Shown piece after piece: positions 55,535-64,000 of a stretch of 64,000 nt of DNA (within the stretch, counting starts at the first letter, position 1; each line of letters starts with the position of its first letter). Under the pieces are notes generated by a model. The model did not search any database and had not been told where the DNA came from. It saw nothing but the letters and a program-made list of their open reading frames with translations. Source of the stretch: Bdellovibrionales bacterium. Its GTDB lineage: Bacteria; Bdellovibrionota; Bdellovibrionia; Bdellovibrionales; JAMPXM01. Made by a program: the position numbers and the translations under genes. The DNA lies in contig JADJOF010000013.1 in assembly GCA_016713885.1 (NCBI GenBank), forward strand, positions 1-64,000. The letters run 5' to 3'.

Positions 55535-55624
55535 CCAGGGATGGGCTACCGAACACCCGCTCTGAAGGCGAGCTTTGACGCCCTAAGTTGACCTTGCAAA
55601 CTTGCCCATTGAGACTGGGAAGAC

Positions 55625-56548
55625 GTGAGCAAGAAAAACGACGCTGAGCGCATGAGAGAGCTTGAGGAGCGAGTCCGCGAATTGGAGGCCGAGGTCTCCG
55701 CGCGCGAGTCGGATTTAAGCGTATTTCGTCAGCAGCTTTTGCACGCGAATCAATCACTTGAAGCCCTGATTGAGAAGCTCAGCGCGGATTTGCGGACGGC
55801 GACCCGAATTCAGAAGACGCTGGTACCGACGGAGTTTCCAAATATTCCTGGCTTTGAGTTCTCCACAAAATTTGTCGCAAGCCCGATTTCGGGCGGCGAC
55901 TACTTTGACGTTTTCGAACACGACGACCGAATGAAATTTGGGTTGGTCATGGCGAGTGCGAATGGCTACGGATTGTCGGCTTTGCTCTTGAGCGTTTTGC
56001 TCCGTATGACCGGTCAGGACGAGGCGCGTCGAGGGCTTCCGCCGAATCGGGTGATTCAGTATTTGGCAGAGGAGCTCGAGCCGAGTCTTGGAGAGGGGCC
56101 TCGTGGTCCGGATCAGGCCTCGCTTATCTACGGAATTGTGGATCGTCGGACGATGGAACTTTCGTTTTCGGCCATGGGACCTGTCTACGGTGGTTTGTAT
56201 CGTCCGACCACTGGCAAAATGGATCGAATCCAGAGTGAAGACTCTCCCATTGAAAAGGGAAGCTATACAAAGCTCCCGAAGCTTCAACACTTGCAGTTGG
56301 AAGCAAAAGACCGTCTGGTCCTGGTCAGTCCGGGCGCAGTGATGGTGCAGAATGCCGCCGACGAAAAGTTTGGCGAAGAGCGTTTAATGCGGGCCATTTT
56401 GACGGCGCCGAAAGATTCAGTCCATGACTGGCGCAATGAAATTCTGTTTCGTATCGAGCAGTTTGCTGGCGAAAGAGACATTCCGCGCGATGTGACTGTT
56501 ATGGTTTTGGAAGTGAAAGATCGCGTCATTCGTCTAGCTCCGCGCTAG
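55625..56548 (+). CDS. SpoIIE/RsbU-type PP2C-like protein with altered metal site
   Basis: GTG 55625 starts a 307-residue protein. Residues 1-60 form a coiled coil (REL EERVRELEAE pattern of heptads). The rest is a SpoIIE fold: AGxxYxD-like SGGDYFDVFE near residue 97, then FGLVMASANGYGLSALLLS and a C-terminal PRDVTVMVLEV. The usual DVSGHG motif has become SANGYG, so a metal-binding Asp is lost, though the final Asp (RDVT) remains. It may be a degenerate phosphatase that acts as a partner-switch element. No partner gene is adjacent. Confidence 0.7.
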   Translation: MSKKNDAERMRELEERVRELEAEVSARESDLSVFRQQLLHANQSLEALIEKLSADLRTATRIQKTLVPTEFPNIPGFEFSTKFVASPISGGDYFDVFEHDDRMKFGLVMASANGYGLSALLLSVLLRMTGQDEARRGLPPNRVIQYLAEELEPSLGEGPRGPDQASLIYGIVDRRTMELSFSAMGPVYGGLYRPTTGKMDRIQSEDSPIEKGSYTKLPKLQHLQLEAKDRLVLVSPGAVMVQNAADEKFGEERLMRAILTAPKDSVHDWRNEILFRIEQFAGERDIPRDVTVMVLEVKDRVIRLAPR

Positions 56549-56668
56549 TGCGGCGCGGAAACGGTGAGGATATCGATAATTGTTAAAAATTGAACCAGCC
56601 CGGGCTGCCTTTGTCGGTTGCAGCAGTGTAGAGTGGAAGGGTTGGCATTTCGAGCGAAAGGATCTTGT

Positions 56669-57796
56669 ATGGCAGCTCAAGTTGAAATTTATGAAGGCGC
56701 GTTGGATCGCGGTCTTGAAGGCGTCGTCGCCTGCTCAACCGGTATTTCTTCAATTCAAGATGCGACTCTGAGTTATCGCGGATACACCATCGAGGATCTC
56801 GCAGCGAAGTCGACTTTCGAGGAAGTTGTATTCTTGTTGTGGAACGATCGTCTGCCGACCGCAGATGAACTGACGGCTTTGAAAAAAGAGCTCGGCGCGC
56901 AGATGACTCTCGATCCTGAGTTCGTGAAGGCGCTGAAAACTCTGCCGACGAATGTGCACCCAATGGCGTGGTTGCGAACGGCGACGTCGTTGCTCGCGCA
57001 CTTCGATAAAGAAGCGCAAGATATGTCGGAAGAGGCGAATCATCGCAAAGCTGTTCGTTTGACTGCGAAAATGACGACACTGGTGACAGCGTTTGACCGC
57101 ATTCGCAATGGCAAAGAGCTTATCGCTCCAAAGGCGGACAAGTCGGTTGCCTACAACTTCTTCTGGACGCTCACTGGCAAAGAACCCGATGCCGAGATCG
57201 TAAAAGACTTTGATACTTGCCTCGTTCTTCACGCCGATCATGAGTTGAACTGCTCAGCTTTCGCTGCGCGTGTCACGGCCTCGTCACTTTCGGATATGCA
57301 CTCGGCGGTTGTGTCGGCGATCTCGGCTCTGAAGGGGCCATTGCACGGTGGAGCAAACGAGCAAGTGATTCGCATGCTCCAATCCATCGGTTCAATCGAG
57401 AGCTGCAAGACGTGGATCGCTCGCGCCCTCGACAACAAAGAGAAAGTCATGGGCATTGGTCACCGCGTTTATAAAAACGGCGATCCCCGTGCGAAGGTTC
57501 TGCGTGCGATGAGCGAGCGCCTGACCAAGAAAATTGGCGAAGCGCACTGGTACACAATGTCGACAATGATCGACGACATCATGCGCGAGAAGAAAGACCT
57601 TCTGCCGAACGTCGACTTCTACTCAGCGACTGTTTACTACTCGATGGGGATTCCCACAGACTTGTTCACGCCGATCTTTGCGGCGTCGCGTGTGTCGGGA
57701 TGGCTCGCGCACATGCTGGAGCAGTGGAAGAACAACCGCATCTACCGTCCGCGCGGTAAGTGGGTTGGCAAGTCGATGCAGAAGTTGAACCGCTAG
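56669..57796 (+). CDS. gltA: Citrate synthase
   Basis: The start is ATG 56669, with AAAGGA upstream; further upstream codons belong to a longer but unlikely frame. The 375-residue enzyme condenses acetyl-CoA and oxaloacetate. The catalytic residues are His216 in LKGPLHGGANEQV, His255 in GHRVYKNGDPRA and Asp306 in NVDFYSATVY. HADHELNCSAFAARV is also diagnostic. Length and short N-terminus match the smaller, non-allosteric citrate synthase/methylcitrate synthase class; the latter cannot be excluded. A strong terminator follows. Confidence 0.93.
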   Translation: MAAQVEIYEGALDRGLEGVVACSTGISSIQDATLSYRGYTIEDLAAKSTFEEVVFLLWNDRLPTADELTALKKELGAQMTLDPEFVKALKTLPTNVHPMAWLRTATSLLAHFDKEAQDMSEEANHRKAVRLTAKMTTLVTAFDRIRNGKELIAPKADKSVAYNFFWTLTGKEPDAEIVKDFDTCLVLHADHELNCSAFAARVTASSLSDMHSAVVSAISALKGPLHGGANEQVIRMLQSIGSIESCKTWIARALDNKEKVMGIGHRVYKNGDPRAKVLRAMSERLTKKIGEAHWYTMSTMIDDIMREKKDLLPNVDFYSATVYYSMGIPTDLFTPIFAASRVSGWLAHMLEQWKNNRIYRPRGKWVGKSMQKLNR

Positions 57797-57818
57797 TTCA
57801 CTCTGCGAGTGAGATGTG

Positions 57819-57849
57819 AAAGAGACCCTGGGAGGGGTCTCTTTTTTTT
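57819..57849 (+). terminator. Rho-independent terminator of gltA
   Basis: AAAGAGACCC and GGGTCTCTTT form a 10-bp stem with loop TGGGAG, followed by an eight-T run, about 23 bp after the stop. This is a classical terminator. Confidence 0.9.
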
Positions 57850-57921
57850 GTACCTTGGACGTCCAGAAAGCGGTGCGTCATTGTGATCGAGGGGGTTCCG
57901 GCCGGACAGAATGGACCGCTC

Positions 57922-59235
57922 TTACTGGCAGTTTGGCAGTGTCGCGAATTTGTCTGACCCCAACAGGCGATGCAGAACGATTCGGTTTAACGCCAGCTGG
58001 GTTTTGGCGCTGAGAGATTCGAGCACGGCATTGCGATACTGTGAGCGGCTGGTGAGTACGGTTTGTAGGTCGACGAGTCCGTACTGGTAACGGACGACAT
58101 CGCGATCGTATGCGGACTTCATCAGCTCCGCAGCTTCAACGGCGTATTGATAACGGTCTTTCGCTTCTTTCACCAGGGCGAAGGCGTACTCGCTCTGCTC
58201 ACCGATCTCAGATTTAAGTTCGCCGATGCGAATTTTGACTTCTTTGATTCGATCTTCGGAGAGCTTGATCGTTGGAACTTGGGCGTAGCCAATATTGAAA
58301 TTCATCCCGATATTGACGTTATCAAAGGCAATGCTTGAACCGGCACCGGCCGGAGAGCGCACACCGGAACCCTGAATAAATGCGAAGTACTGGCTCCAGG
58401 AGTTTCTTTCCGCGGCCTTTTTGAGCATCAGCAGCTGCTCCATCTCGGGCGAAATTTTGAGTGCGGCCTCTTGGATTTCCGACGGCGATCGCTGCTCAAA
58501 CTCAGAGGGGTCGATCTCCATCGGATTGATGGTCAGTGATGTGGTGAGCGGTAATGCGAGCAGATGGCGGAGTGATGCGATCTCTTTATTGACCAGGCCG
58601 TCGATTTTCGAAAAGCCGATCTTTGCAAATTGCCATGTGCCTCGGGCGCGATCGAGATCAGATTTTGAGGCAAGGCCTGACTCATAGAGATCTTGGACGG
58701 TCTCGGCCACTTTGCCGAGGTCGGTGATCTCGTCTTGGTAGACCGCAAGCAGGTTTCGATCTGAAAGAATCGATGAGTAGACAGAGAGTGCCGACGCCAG
58801 CGTGTTGAGCTGAATTGTCTGCGTGGCCTTCAGTTGGGCTTTGTAGAGATACTTGGACTCTTTGAGTTTAATCCAGTTTCCAGGCACCAAAAACGGAAAC
58901 AAAACTTCGACGGCGCTGACGGTAAACGTCGATGACATCGAGGAGTAGAGAAGTGTTGAGAGGTTGAGCGACGGGAGAAGTGAGGCGCGCGCAATATTCA
59001 ACTCATCTTTGGACTGATGCACGCGATTGATCCCGAGCAAGATCGATGAGTTCTTATTGAAAAGCTGTTCAGCCATGGTCTCGGGGGTCAGGTCAAATTG
59101 GCTGCCGTTGAATGGTTCTGCACCTTTTGAACAGGCGGCGTCGTAGGTGACTTTCTCAGCATCCTCAGTCCGGCAGGCCGAAAGGGAAAAGCTGGTCGCG
59201 ATGGCGACGAAAAGTGCGAGCGTTTGGTTTCTCAT
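57922..59235 (-). CDS. TolC-family outer-membrane protein with lipobox
   Basis: The start chosen is ATG 59235 (MRNQTLALFVAIATSFSLSAC) with AAAGG upstream; Cys in SLSAC is a lipobox Cys. The 437-residue mature protein has the paired long-helix pattern of TolC/OEP proteins (ELNIARASLLPSLNLST, repeated after about 200 residues as ...VKIRIGELKSEIGEQSEYAFALVKEAKDRYQ) and ends with the RY-QYGLVDLQTVLTSRSQY helix. It forms the outer-membrane part of an efflux or type I secretion channel. No inner-membrane pump or adaptor gene is nearby; a small lipoprotein gene lies upstream. Confidence 0.82.
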   Translation of the reverse strand: MRNQTLALFVAIATSFSLSACRTEDAEKVTYDAACSKGAEPFNGSQFDLTPETMAEQLFNKNSSILLGINRVHQSKDELNIARASLLPSLNLSTLLYSSMSSTFTVSAVEVLFPFLVPGNWIKLKESKYLYKAQLKATQTIQLNTLASALSVYSSILSDRNLLAVYQDEITDLGKVAETVQDLYESGLASKSDLDRARGTWQFAKIGFSKIDGLVNKEIASLRHLLALPLTTSLTINPMEIDPSEFEQRSPSEIQEAALKISPEMEQLLMLKKAAERNSWSQYFAFIQGSGVRSPAGAGSSIAFDNVNIGMNFNIGYAQVPTIKLSEDRIKEVKIRIGELKSEIGEQSEYAFALVKEAKDRYQYAVEAAELMKSAYDRDVVRYQYGLVDLQTVLTSRSQYRNAVLESLSAKTQLALNRIVLHRLLGSDKFATLPNCQ

Positions 59236-59248
59236 TGGCAGTGGCCTT

Positions 59249-59788
59249 TCAATTCGCAACCGAGTTGATTTTGCGGAGTTCGAGTTGCCCCAAGTCGCCG
59301 CGAGTTGAGTTTGACAGCCGACCGCGAATCACATCACCGGCAAAAGTGCCGTCGAAGGTGTTGAGAATCGCGCCGACGAGTGTGCGTGTATTCATCGTTC
59401 CGCTTAATTGTAAGCGACCCGTTTCAGGAGCGTAGCCTGCGCTTGAAAATTCAGCGATCGGAATGACATCAGAGGCATTTGTCTCGCTGAAAACGATGCT
59501 CACGCTTCCGCTCAGCGTGGGGATTTCAACGTCATCGCTCCTCCTCTGGGTGGGGATGAGCGTCATTGTCACCTTTTGAACGAGTGAGCCATCGGCTGAA
59601 ACAAGAGTGCCCTCGTATTGTCCGCCTAGTGGCAGAAACAGATCGGGCTGAATGGTGGGTTGTGTCGAGCGCTCTTTTTGACGTGGTTGCGGAGCCTGAG
59701 TTTCTTGTGAGTCCGGATTTTTGCTGCAGGCTAAGGCAACGTTTAAAAGCAATGTCGCAAATATGATTGATGAGAGAGGGCGGATCAT
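59249..59788 (-). CDS. Small lipoprotein, function unknown
   Basis: The 179-residue protein has a signal with lipobox NVALAC (Cys21). The mature protein has a charged linker (QETQAPQPRQKERSTQPTIQ) followed by a beta-rich domain (GGQYEGTLVSADGSLVQKVTMTLIPT, LSGTMNTRTLVGAI). No family is recognised. Its stop is 14 bp before the TolC-like start, so the two are co-transcribed. It may be an accessory lipoprotein of the channel. Confidence 0.6.
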   Translation of the reverse strand: MIRPLSSIIFATLLLNVALACSKNPDSQETQAPQPRQKERSTQPTIQPDLFLPLGGQYEGTLVSADGSLVQKVTMTLIPTQRRSDDVEIPTLSGSVSIVFSETNASDVIPIAEFSSAGYAPETGRLQLSGTMNTRTLVGAILNTFDGTFAGDVIRGRLSNSTRGDLGQLELRKINSVAN

Positions 59789-60048
59789 TGTGCGATTCCT
59801 TCTTCGTAGCAGACCGGGTTAACACTGATGCGTGAGGTTGTTTATCAGTTTTGGTGAAAGGGAGACCCATGAGGTTCTCGATGGGCTTGAGACTGAAAAA
59901 AGGACAGGGTCTGTATTGAAAATACAGTCGCGAGCTTACAGCCAGTCGATGCTGGTGTCATTGGGGGACCCGATTTGTTGGCATGCTTTTCGAACGCTCG
60001 ACGGAGCGATCGTCATTCAACCTCAATCCCAACGTGGAGATGAAATTT

Positions 60049-60360
60049 ATGAAGTCTATTTTAGGTCTTGCTGCAGCCGTTCTGTTTGTCGGTTCGTCGG
60101 CCTTGGCTTGTATGTCAGAAATCGAAACAAGCTCTGTTATTAAGCCAGTTCGAGTTTTCAACGAGAATACTGTTCATCAGGTATACGTCGGCGATCTTAT
60201 CGATGTCTCTTCTATTGCAGAACCTCATGTTGGGTTGCTCACTGAGATTGAAGGAACGAGTTATATGCGAGTGGATTCAAACGGATTGTTTCAACTCGAC
60301 GTCAACGGCAAGACGATGCTGTTTGAGTCTAGCGATCGTCCGGTGGCTCGCTGTCGCTAA
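60049..60360 (+). CDS. Small secreted protein, function unknown
   Basis: The start is taken as ATG 60049 with TGGAGA about eight bases upstream; an ATG at 60040 is too close to that site. The protein has 103 residues: signal peptide MKSILGLAAAVLFVGSSALA, then ACMSEIETSSVIKPVRVFNENTV and a C-terminal Cys (RCR). Two Cys could bond. It looks like the small secreted protein at 28375 in size and Cys placement. The upstream 260 bp hold no other gene, though a 16-codon frame with an AAAGGGAG site lies at 59869. Confidence 0.6.
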   Translation: MKSILGLAAAVLFVGSSALACMSEIETSSVIKPVRVFNENTVHQVYVGDLIDVSSIAEPHVGLLTEIEGTSYMRVDSNGLFQLDVNGKTMLFESSDRPVARCR

Positions 60361-60402
60361 CTGTCAGCCAATCAGTCAGATTTGCCGAAATTTTATTTCA
60401 CG

Positions 60403-60430
60403 AAAAGGAGCCTGATGGGCTCCTTTTTTA
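60403..60430 (+). terminator. Rho-independent terminator
   Basis: AAAAGGAGCC and GGCTCCTTTT with TGATG loop make a strong stem followed by a T run, 40 bp after the stop of the small secreted protein gene. Confidence 0.85.
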
Positions 60431-60540
60431 TTCCGACTCAAATTGAGACACGGGCTTAGGCCAGAAGCCGCCACCGTCGATAGGCAGAATAAGAGAAGCA
60501 CTGCGATTTGCATCTTTGTATTGGCTTGAAGGAGAGACGT

Positions 60541-61254
60541 ATGGACAAAGGCTATGTACCGGAGCGCCCAAAGCATGTGATTTTGGCCAGTCGGACCGAG
60601 GAGGAGAACGCAATCCTTCGGAAGAAGCTTCTGACCTTAACCGAATCCGTTAAAGGTGGCGTTCGATTGACGACGACTCGACCGCAGGCCACGAAGCTTG
60701 AGCTGGCGGGACAGCCGGATCTTGTGATCTTCAATTTCAATGACTGGAACAACGACGAGCTTGATTGGGTCACGGGTCTTCGCAGTGAGGGCTATAAGCG
60801 AATGATTATGATCCTTGCGAAAGCCGACGCTCCGACGGCCGTGCAGAATCTTCAGCTCTTAGAGCGCGTTGTCTATATGGAGAAGCCGTTTGAGATTCGT
60901 GATCTTGTTGGCATTGCGGCAAAGGCGCTCAAAAAGGGCGCTGTTGAGCAGCAGATCTATCGTCGATTTGCTACAGAGCAATCGGCCATTGTCGAGTTTG
61001 GAAAAGGCAAAAATATGATCGGCTCAAAAGTTTGCAATATGTCGAAGACCGGAGCCTACATCGAGCTCAACGCTCTTCAGGATGTGCGTGTCGGTGAGAA
61101 CGTAAAGCTTCGTCTTGAGCTCAATGATGTGAGCCGAACGTATGTGATGCCGGCCCGAGTGGTTTGGACCAGCTCTTCCGGAAGCAGCGGCACTGGTGTC
61201 GGCCTGCATTTTACCGGACCTGGCGATGTTAAACGCCATATTTTTCAGGTATAA
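60541..61254 (+). CDS. Pseudo-receiver + PilZ domain protein
   Basis: The start is ATG 60541 with AAGGAGA upstream. The 237-residue cytoplasmic protein has an N-terminal receiver-like fold (about 12-125): LVIFNFNDW has Asn65 at the phospho-Asp position, and MEKPFE keeps Lys115. The C-terminal half (about 138-237) is a PilZ domain: NMSKTGAYIE (N-x-S-x-x-G motif, 166-171) is good but the expected RxxxR is missing (RRFATE). It may sense c-di-GMP weakly or act as a platform. The enoyl-CoA hydratase gene follows after 8 bp. Confidence 0.78.
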   Translation: MDKGYVPERPKHVILASRTEEENAILRKKLLTLTESVKGGVRLTTTRPQATKLELAGQPDLVIFNFNDWNNDELDWVTGLRSEGYKRMIMILAKADAPTAVQNLQLLERVVYMEKPFEIRDLVGIAAKALKKGAVEQQIYRRFATEQSAIVEFGKGKNMIGSKVCNMSKTGAYIELNALQDVRVGENVKLRLELNDVSRTYVMPARVVWTSSSGSSGTGVGLHFTGPGDVKRHIFQV

Positions 61255-61262
61255 CTGAACGG

Positions 61263-62000
61263 GTGAAGAACCCATTTCTGTTTCAAGTTCATGTGATCGA
61301 ACACGGCGACCGTCGTGTTCGTGTTGGCCATCTCCTCTTTGAAGACTCGGCGAGCCGCAATAGTTTGCGCGTGTCGACGGCGGCAGAACTCTTGAAGTGT
61401 CTGCGCCGTGCGGAGAAGGAGTGCGATGCGCTCTTGCTCTCGGCCGCCGGTCCAGTCTTTTGTTCGGGCGGCAATCTTCGCGATCACGATGTGCAGGGGC
61501 CGACAAAGGGGCGTGCGGCGAATCGCAAGATTGCGGCCGTGCTCAGTGCGCTCGATGGACTTTCAATTCCAACGGTGGCTTTGGTTGAGCGCGATGCGCT
61601 TGGTGGCGGTGTTGAGCTGCTCTCGGCGTTTGATTTCATTCTGACGACGCCGCATGTACTGCTTGGATTTTGGCAACGCCGGTTGGGGCTCAGCTTTGGG
61701 TGGGGGGGCGGTGCGCGTCTTGAAGACCGTATCGGTCGCGGTCGTTTGAAGCGCTTGGCGCTGGAGGCGCGAGCCGTGTCCGCAAGGGAAGCGCTTGAAG
61801 TGGGGCTGGTCGATCAGATCGTTCCACCGTGGTCAGCCTTGGGTGATGCGCTGGCGCTGTGTTTGCGTTTGGGGTCGCTGCCGCGGAAGTCGGTTGCCGC
61901 TATGAAAAAACGCACGCCTAAGAATGAGCGTGCGGTATTTGAAAAGCTCTGGTTTGGCGCGGACCATAAAGCGGCGCTCGGCCGCTTCTTATCGCGTTAG
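61263..62000 (+). CDS. Enoyl-CoA hydratase/isomerase-family protein
   Basis: GTG 61263 starts a 245-residue protein of the crotonase fold. Motifs are LLLSAAGPVFCSGGNLRDHD (oxyanion region), ALVERDALGGGVELLSAFDFILTT and GLSFGWGGGARLEDRIG, and AREALEVGLVDQIV, with the order expected of the family. The classical catalytic Glu pair is not evident (GGGVELL contains one), so it may be a divergent hydratase, isomerase or thioesterase. Cytoplasmic. It is convergent with ddl. Confidence 0.82.
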   Translation: MKNPFLFQVHVIEHGDRRVRVGHLLFEDSASRNSLRVSTAAELLKCLRRAEKECDALLLSAAGPVFCSGGNLRDHDVQGPTKGRAANRKIAAVLSALDGLSIPTVALVERDALGGGVELLSAFDFILTTPHVLLGFWQRRLGLSFGWGGGARLEDRIGRGRLKRLALEARAVSAREALEVGLVDQIVPPWSALGDALALCLRLGSLPRKSVAAMKKRTPKNERAVFEKLWFGADHKAALGRFLSR

Positions 62001-62004
62001 TAAA

Positions 62005-63111
<1,107 letters not shown>

Positions 63112-63120
63112 GGTGTCTCC

Positions 63121-63741
63121 TTAGGCCATTTCCACAAGTTCGAGGATCATCTTGCGAATTCCATTGTAAACCTCAAAAGGTTTGGCGTCGTCATACATGT
63201 ACGCGGGCGCCGAGAGAAGCTTATGATCGCGGTCGCTAATGTAGTCGTCGACCGGGCACGAGGTGTGCCGGGCTCCTGTTTTTTCAATCACGGCTGCGGT
63301 GGCATCATCGTTGCCGATCGTGAGTTCGACGCCCTCTTTGCCGAGAGTGAGAGCGATGAGGTTCGGGGCGATGCAGATCACGCCAATTGGCTTTGCGTCG
63401 CCGTGGAATTCTCTGATCACGCGGGCGACCTCAGGGAGGACTTTGCCGCCAGCTCCGGCCTCCGCAAAGTTGGAGAGAACCTTTGCAGCTCCATATCCTC
63501 CGGGAAAAACCACGCCGTCAAAATCTCGCGAGCGGAGCTTGTCGATAGGTTGAACATTGCCGCGCGCGATGCGCTTGGACATTTCAAGACTATTTCCAAT
63601 ATCGGGTGCAAAGCATTGATACTGAGCGCCGACCTCTGAGAGTGCGATGAGCGTTGAGACGGCTTCGGTGATTTCTGTTCCGTCGGTGTGGCCACAGCCA
63701 GACAAAACTACCGCGATTTTTCGATCGAGTTGATTGATCAT
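63121..63741 (-). CDS. elbB: ElbB-like DJ-1/PfpI-superfamily glyoxalase
   Basis: The start chosen is ATG 63741 (MINQLDRKIAVVLSG); the earlier ATG at 63762 overlaps the GGGAGG site. The 206-residue protein matches ElbB: VVLSGCGHTDGTEITEAVS, VVFPGGYGAAKVLSNFAEAG, IGVICIAPNLIA with the nucleophile Cys, and GARHTSCPVDD. ElbB homologues have glyoxalase activity and have been tied to isoprenoid biosynthesis. Cytoplasmic. It is 9 bp upstream of ddl, so the two may be co-transcribed. Confidence 0.87.
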   Translation of the reverse strand: MINQLDRKIAVVLSGCGHTDGTEITEAVSTLIALSEVGAQYQCFAPDIGNSLEMSKRIARGNVQPIDKLRSRDFDGVVFPGGYGAAKVLSNFAEAGAGGKVLPEVARVIREFHGDAKPIGVICIAPNLIALTLGKEGVELTIGNDDATAAVIEKTGARHTSCPVDDYISDRDHKLLSAPAYMYDDAKPFEVYNGIRKMILELVEMA

Positions 63742-63768
63742 GTGGTTGCCTCCCGGTCTCATCCCTTA

Positions 63769-64000
63769 TCAGGGAGCTTGATAACGGAAGTTCACCACAG
63801 GTTTACACTGTTTGACCAGAATCTTGCTTTGTCCTGCGCCGACCGACGCGAGGCCGGTTACGCATTTGTCTAAAACCGCAGCAAGGTAGGGAGCGCTGGG
63901 ACTCATTGCCAAGTCCCACCGAACGCGATCGGCCTTGCCGTTTTCCCAGAACACCATGTCAAAGCTCACGCGGTAAACTTCGATCTGACAGTTCGGTATG
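63769..64000 (-). CDS. Protein of unknown function (partial, 5' end outside window)
   Basis: The minus-strand frame is open from the window edge to a stop at 63769-63771, giving about 76 residues (NCQIEVYRVSFDMVFWENG..., WDLAMSPSAPYLAAVLDKCV...). Several Cys and a Lys-rich end are seen. The start and most of the protein are missing, so the family cannot be judged. Confidence 0.55.
   Translation of the reverse strand, partial: IPNCQIEVYRVSFDMVFWENGKADRVRWDLAMSPSAPYLAAVLDKCVTGLASVGAGQSKILVKQCKPVVNFRYQAP

Noticed and set aside
59832..60143. Plus-strand frame of 103 codons before the small secreted protein
   Set aside because: It overlaps the secreted gene in another frame and lacks a start signal or family.

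Overview
The window reads as about 64 kb of chromosome from a Gram-negative bacterium with an outer membrane. The best guess is a member of the Bdellovibrionota (Bdellovibrio-like predators). This rests on the mix of families seen: a GYF/PilZ + ExbB/ExbD/ExbD + AgmX-type TonB cluster like the Agl/Glt gliding modules, many small secreted or lipobox proteins, PilZ and HD-GYP signalling proteins, a FadL-type porin and a menaquinone-type prenyl pathway. No rRNA, tRNA or CRISPR was seen, so the taxonomy is inference.

Layout. 0-4.4 kb: a secreted alpha/beta hydrolase cut by the window edge, two secreted proteins of unknown role and a small penicillin-binding transpeptidase. 4.5-8.7 kb: a five-gene energy-transducing motor cluster (GYF-PilZ, ExbB, two ExbD, FHA/AgmX). 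8.8-17 kb: a run of mostly broken reading frames (SelO, a pseudouridine synthase, ankyrin protein, trypsin-like protease, AI-2E permease, SthA transhydrogenase) around intact SIMPL and HAD genes. 17-24.1 kb: an accessory patch where an IS21-family element has split a secreted phospholipase-D-like gene and an IS4-type element has split an AT-rich mepB-like gene. 24.3-40.5 kb: housekeeping and envelope genes with intact frames (pepN, NDH-2, LysR regulator, esterase, transglycosylase-like protein, YihY, GT39, FadL, an OlsB/OlsA-like pair). 40.5-48.2 kb: envelope, signalling and transport genes, three of them with single frame breaks. 48-52.4 kb: polyprenyl synthase, MenA/UbiA, RsmJ and a large membrane protein. 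52.4-64 kb: a secreted Fic protein with a translationally coupled partner, SirB1-like and SpoIIE-like proteins, citrate synthase, a TolC-like lipoprotein, a pseudo-receiver/PilZ protein, enoyl-CoA hydratase, Ddl and ElbB.

Three themes run through the window. (1) At least 18 frame breaks outside the IS elements, mostly one-base changes in or beside short homopolymers, fall only in 0.9-18.7 kb and 41-48.2 kb. They often interrupt genes whose catalytic residues are otherwise intact, so consensus error is the simplest explanation. The IS-split genes, with target-site duplications, are true disruptions. (2) Several signalling proteins lack textbook catalytic residues: a receiver with Glu for Asp, a SpoIIE domain lacking a metal Asp, and a pseudo-receiver fused to PilZ. 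(3) Two protein-AMPylation families occur: SelO and a secreted Fic whose candidate inhibitory motif has Val in place of Glu.
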